This document shows positions 4,482-5,629 of a stretch of DNA of 5,629 nt, piece after piece. Position 1 is the stretch's first letter; every line of letters begins with the position of its first letter. The notes beneath the pieces are model-generated. The model saw nothing but the letters and a program-made list of their open reading frames with translations, did no database searches and was not told the origin of the DNA. The DNA is from Thermoanaerobaculales bacterium. GTDB taxonomy: Bacteria > Acidobacteriota > Thermoanaerobaculia > Thermoanaerobaculales > Sulfomarinibacteraceae. The DNA lies in assembly GCA_025456385.1 (NCBI GenBank), contig JALOKS010000186.1:1-5629 (forward strand). Reading direction: 5' to 3'. The translations under genes were made by a program, and so were the position numbers.

Positions 4482-5629
4482 ATGTCGGTCGACCGCAAGA
4501 CCGCCGCGAGCGCCCTGCGCGAGGTCGCGGCCCTGCTCGAGATCGCCGGTGAGAACCCGCACCGGGTGCGGGCCTTCGCCAACGCCGCCCGCGCCGTCGA
4601 ACGCCTCGACGGAGACCTCGGGGCGCTGGCCGCGAGCGGCGAGCTGCGCCACGTGCAGGGCCTGGGTCCGGCGACCGTCGCGGTGGTCGAGGAGCTGGCG
4701 GCCGGTCGGCACCCGCGGGCTCTGGCGGCGGCTGAGGAGGTGGTCCCGCAGGGCGTGCGCGAGATGCTGAGCATCGCCGGGCTCGGCCCCAAGAAGGTCC
4801 GCGCCCTGTGGCGCGAGCTCGGAGTGGTGAGCCTCGGGGAGCTCGAGTACGCCTGCCGCGAGAACCGACTCGTCGAGCTGCCGGGCTTCGGTCAGGCAAC
4901 CCAGGCGCGGGTCCTGGACGGCATCGGCTTCCGGCGCCAGGCCGGTGCGCGCCGCCTGATGCCCGAGGCGGCCGCCGCGGCCGCCGAGCTCGAGGCGGCC
5001 CTGGCGGGCGCCCCCGGTGTCGTCGAGGTCCGCGCCGTCGGCGAGCTGCGGCGCTGCAGCGAGACGGTGGCTGCGGTCGAGATGCTGGTGGTCGCCACGA
5101 GCACCGAGGAGGCCGAGGAGGCGGTCGAGCGGCGCTTCGCCGGCCTCGAGCGGGACCGCGACGGCTGGTGGCGCGGCGCCGGCGCGGACGGACGCCGGCT
5201 CGGCCTGCGGGTGGTCGCGGCAGCCGCGGCGGCACCGGCGCTGCTGTGGGCGACCGGCTCCCAGGCGCACCTCGCGGCCCTGGCCCGGCGGGCGCACTCG
5301 CAGGGCTGCGAGCTCGACGCCGCCGGGCTGCGCCGCGGCGGCGAAGGGCTGGCCGCTCCCGGCGAGGCGGCGATCTACGAGGCGCTCGGTTGCCGCTGGG
5401 TGCCGCCCGAGCTGCGGGAGGACGGGACCGAGGTCGAGCTCGCGGCGGCGGGCCGGCTTCCGGCGCTGGTCGAAGCCGGCGACCTCGTGGGCGCGCTCCA
5501 CAACCACACCACCGATTCCGACGGCCTGGGGACGCTCGCCGAGATGGCGGCGGCCGCGGCGGCGCACGGCCTGCGCTACCTCGGCATCGCCGACCACTCG
5601 CCGGCGGCCTCCTACGCCAACGGGCTCGA
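4482..5629 (+). CDS. polX: PolX/PHP family DNA repair protein with degenerate polymerase site, N-terminal part
   Basis: Bacterial PolX joins a family X polymerase module to a C-terminal PHP 3'-5' exonuclease and acts in DNA repair in the cytoplasm. The 382 visible codons show the 8-kDa-like domain (LLEIAGENPHRVRAFANAAR, 18-37), helix-hairpin-helix signatures GLGPATV (60-66), GLGPKKV (100-106) and PGFG (134-137), the palm and the start of the PHP domain. The palm motif GELRRCSETVAAVEML (187-202) aligns with the canonical GSxRRxxETxGDxDxL: both catalytic Asp are replaced (A198, E200) and the GS serine is E188. The third Asp, normally in a VDLR context, is G241 (LGLRVV). TGSQAHL (258-264) replaces TGSKEHN. 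The PHP motifs HNHTTDSDG (H340, H342) and ADHS (D371, H372) remain. So a polymerase-inactive nuclease is inferred. The gene continues past the right edge. The start is ATG with GGAGG. Confidence 0.94.
   Translation, partial: MSVDRKTAASALREVAALLEIAGENPHRVRAFANAARAVERLDGDLGALAASGELRHVQGLGPATVAVVEELAAGRHPRALAAAEEVVPQGVREMLSIAGLGPKKVRALWRELGVVSLGELEYACRENRLVELPGFGQATQARVLDGIGFRRQAGARRLMPEAAAAAAELEAALAGAPGVVEVRAVGELRRCSETVAAVEMLVVATSTEEAEEAVERRFAGLERDRDGWWRGAGADGRRLGLRVVAAAAAAPALLWATGSQAHLAALARRAHSQGCELDAAGLRRGGEGLAAPGEAAIYEALGCRWVPPELREDGTEVELAAAGRLPALVEAGDLVGALHNHTTDSDGLGTLAEMAAAAAAHGLRYLGIADHSPAASYANGL

Noticed and set aside
4394..4792. Upstream extension of the HD-GYP frame by 133 codons
   Set aside because: The extension is Ser/Ala/Arg/Pro-rich, overlaps polX antisense and the divergent promoter, and the ATG at 4393 gives a normal cytoplasmic lead into the first membrane helix.
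4413..5597. 394-codon open frame on the minus strand
   Set aside because: Antisense to polX, composition-driven peptide with no motif; polX on the other strand has clear helix-hairpin-helix and PHP motifs.
4482..5629. polX as a pseudogene because of the lost catalytic residues
   Set aside because: The frame is open throughout, has a strong ribosome binding site, and keeps the DNA-binding and PHP metal motifs, which indicates selection on a non-polymerase function rather than decay.

Overview
The window is very GC-rich DNA (about 70% or more by eye), densely coded, with G/C-ending codons throughout. It comes from a Gram-negative-type bacterium: it carries an outer-membrane-style TPR lipoprotein resembling the type IV pilus pilotins PilW/Tgl. 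An HD-GYP sensor, a roadblock/LC7 protein, FtsY, RibD and a non-canonical PolX in one place would fit Myxococcota, Acidobacteriota or a similar uncultured high-GC phylum. That placement is a guess from gene content; no rRNA or other phylogenetic marker is present.

Layout. Positions 1-4393 are one co-directional minus-strand block. In transcription order it holds a membrane-bound HD-GYP c-di-GMP phosphodiesterase (4393-2666), a TPR lipoprotein like PilW/Tgl (2669-1863), a possible 29-codon ORF that exactly fills the next gap (1863-1774), a roadblock/LC7 protein (1774-1412), the SRP receptor GTPase ftsY (1366-377) and the start of ribD (380 to the left edge). Junctions are ATGA, TGATG, TGATG, a 45-nt gap and GTGA, so this is very probably one operon with translational coupling. 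Positions 4394-4481 are an 88-bp divergent intergenic region with overlapping -10-like boxes on the two strands. From 4482 to the right edge a plus-strand polX gene is open. There is no gene-free stretch over 300 bases, and I see no tRNA, rRNA, CRISPR array or mobile element.

How the genes may work together. The first three genes make a plausible surface-motility module: a periplasmic stimulus sensed by the Cache-like domain would change c-di-GMP through the HD-GYP domain, the lipoprotein would help assemble a pilus secretin, and the LC7 protein would be an MglB-like partner of a GTPase encoded elsewhere. ftsY and ribD are housekeeping genes (membrane protein targeting, riboflavin synthesis) apparently read through from the same transcript.

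The most striking item is PolX. All three carboxylates of the family X polymerase site are replaced (A198, E200, G241), while the helix-hairpin-helix motifs and the visible metal-binding motifs of the PHP nuclease domain remain. It is predicted to be a nuclease without polymerase activity.
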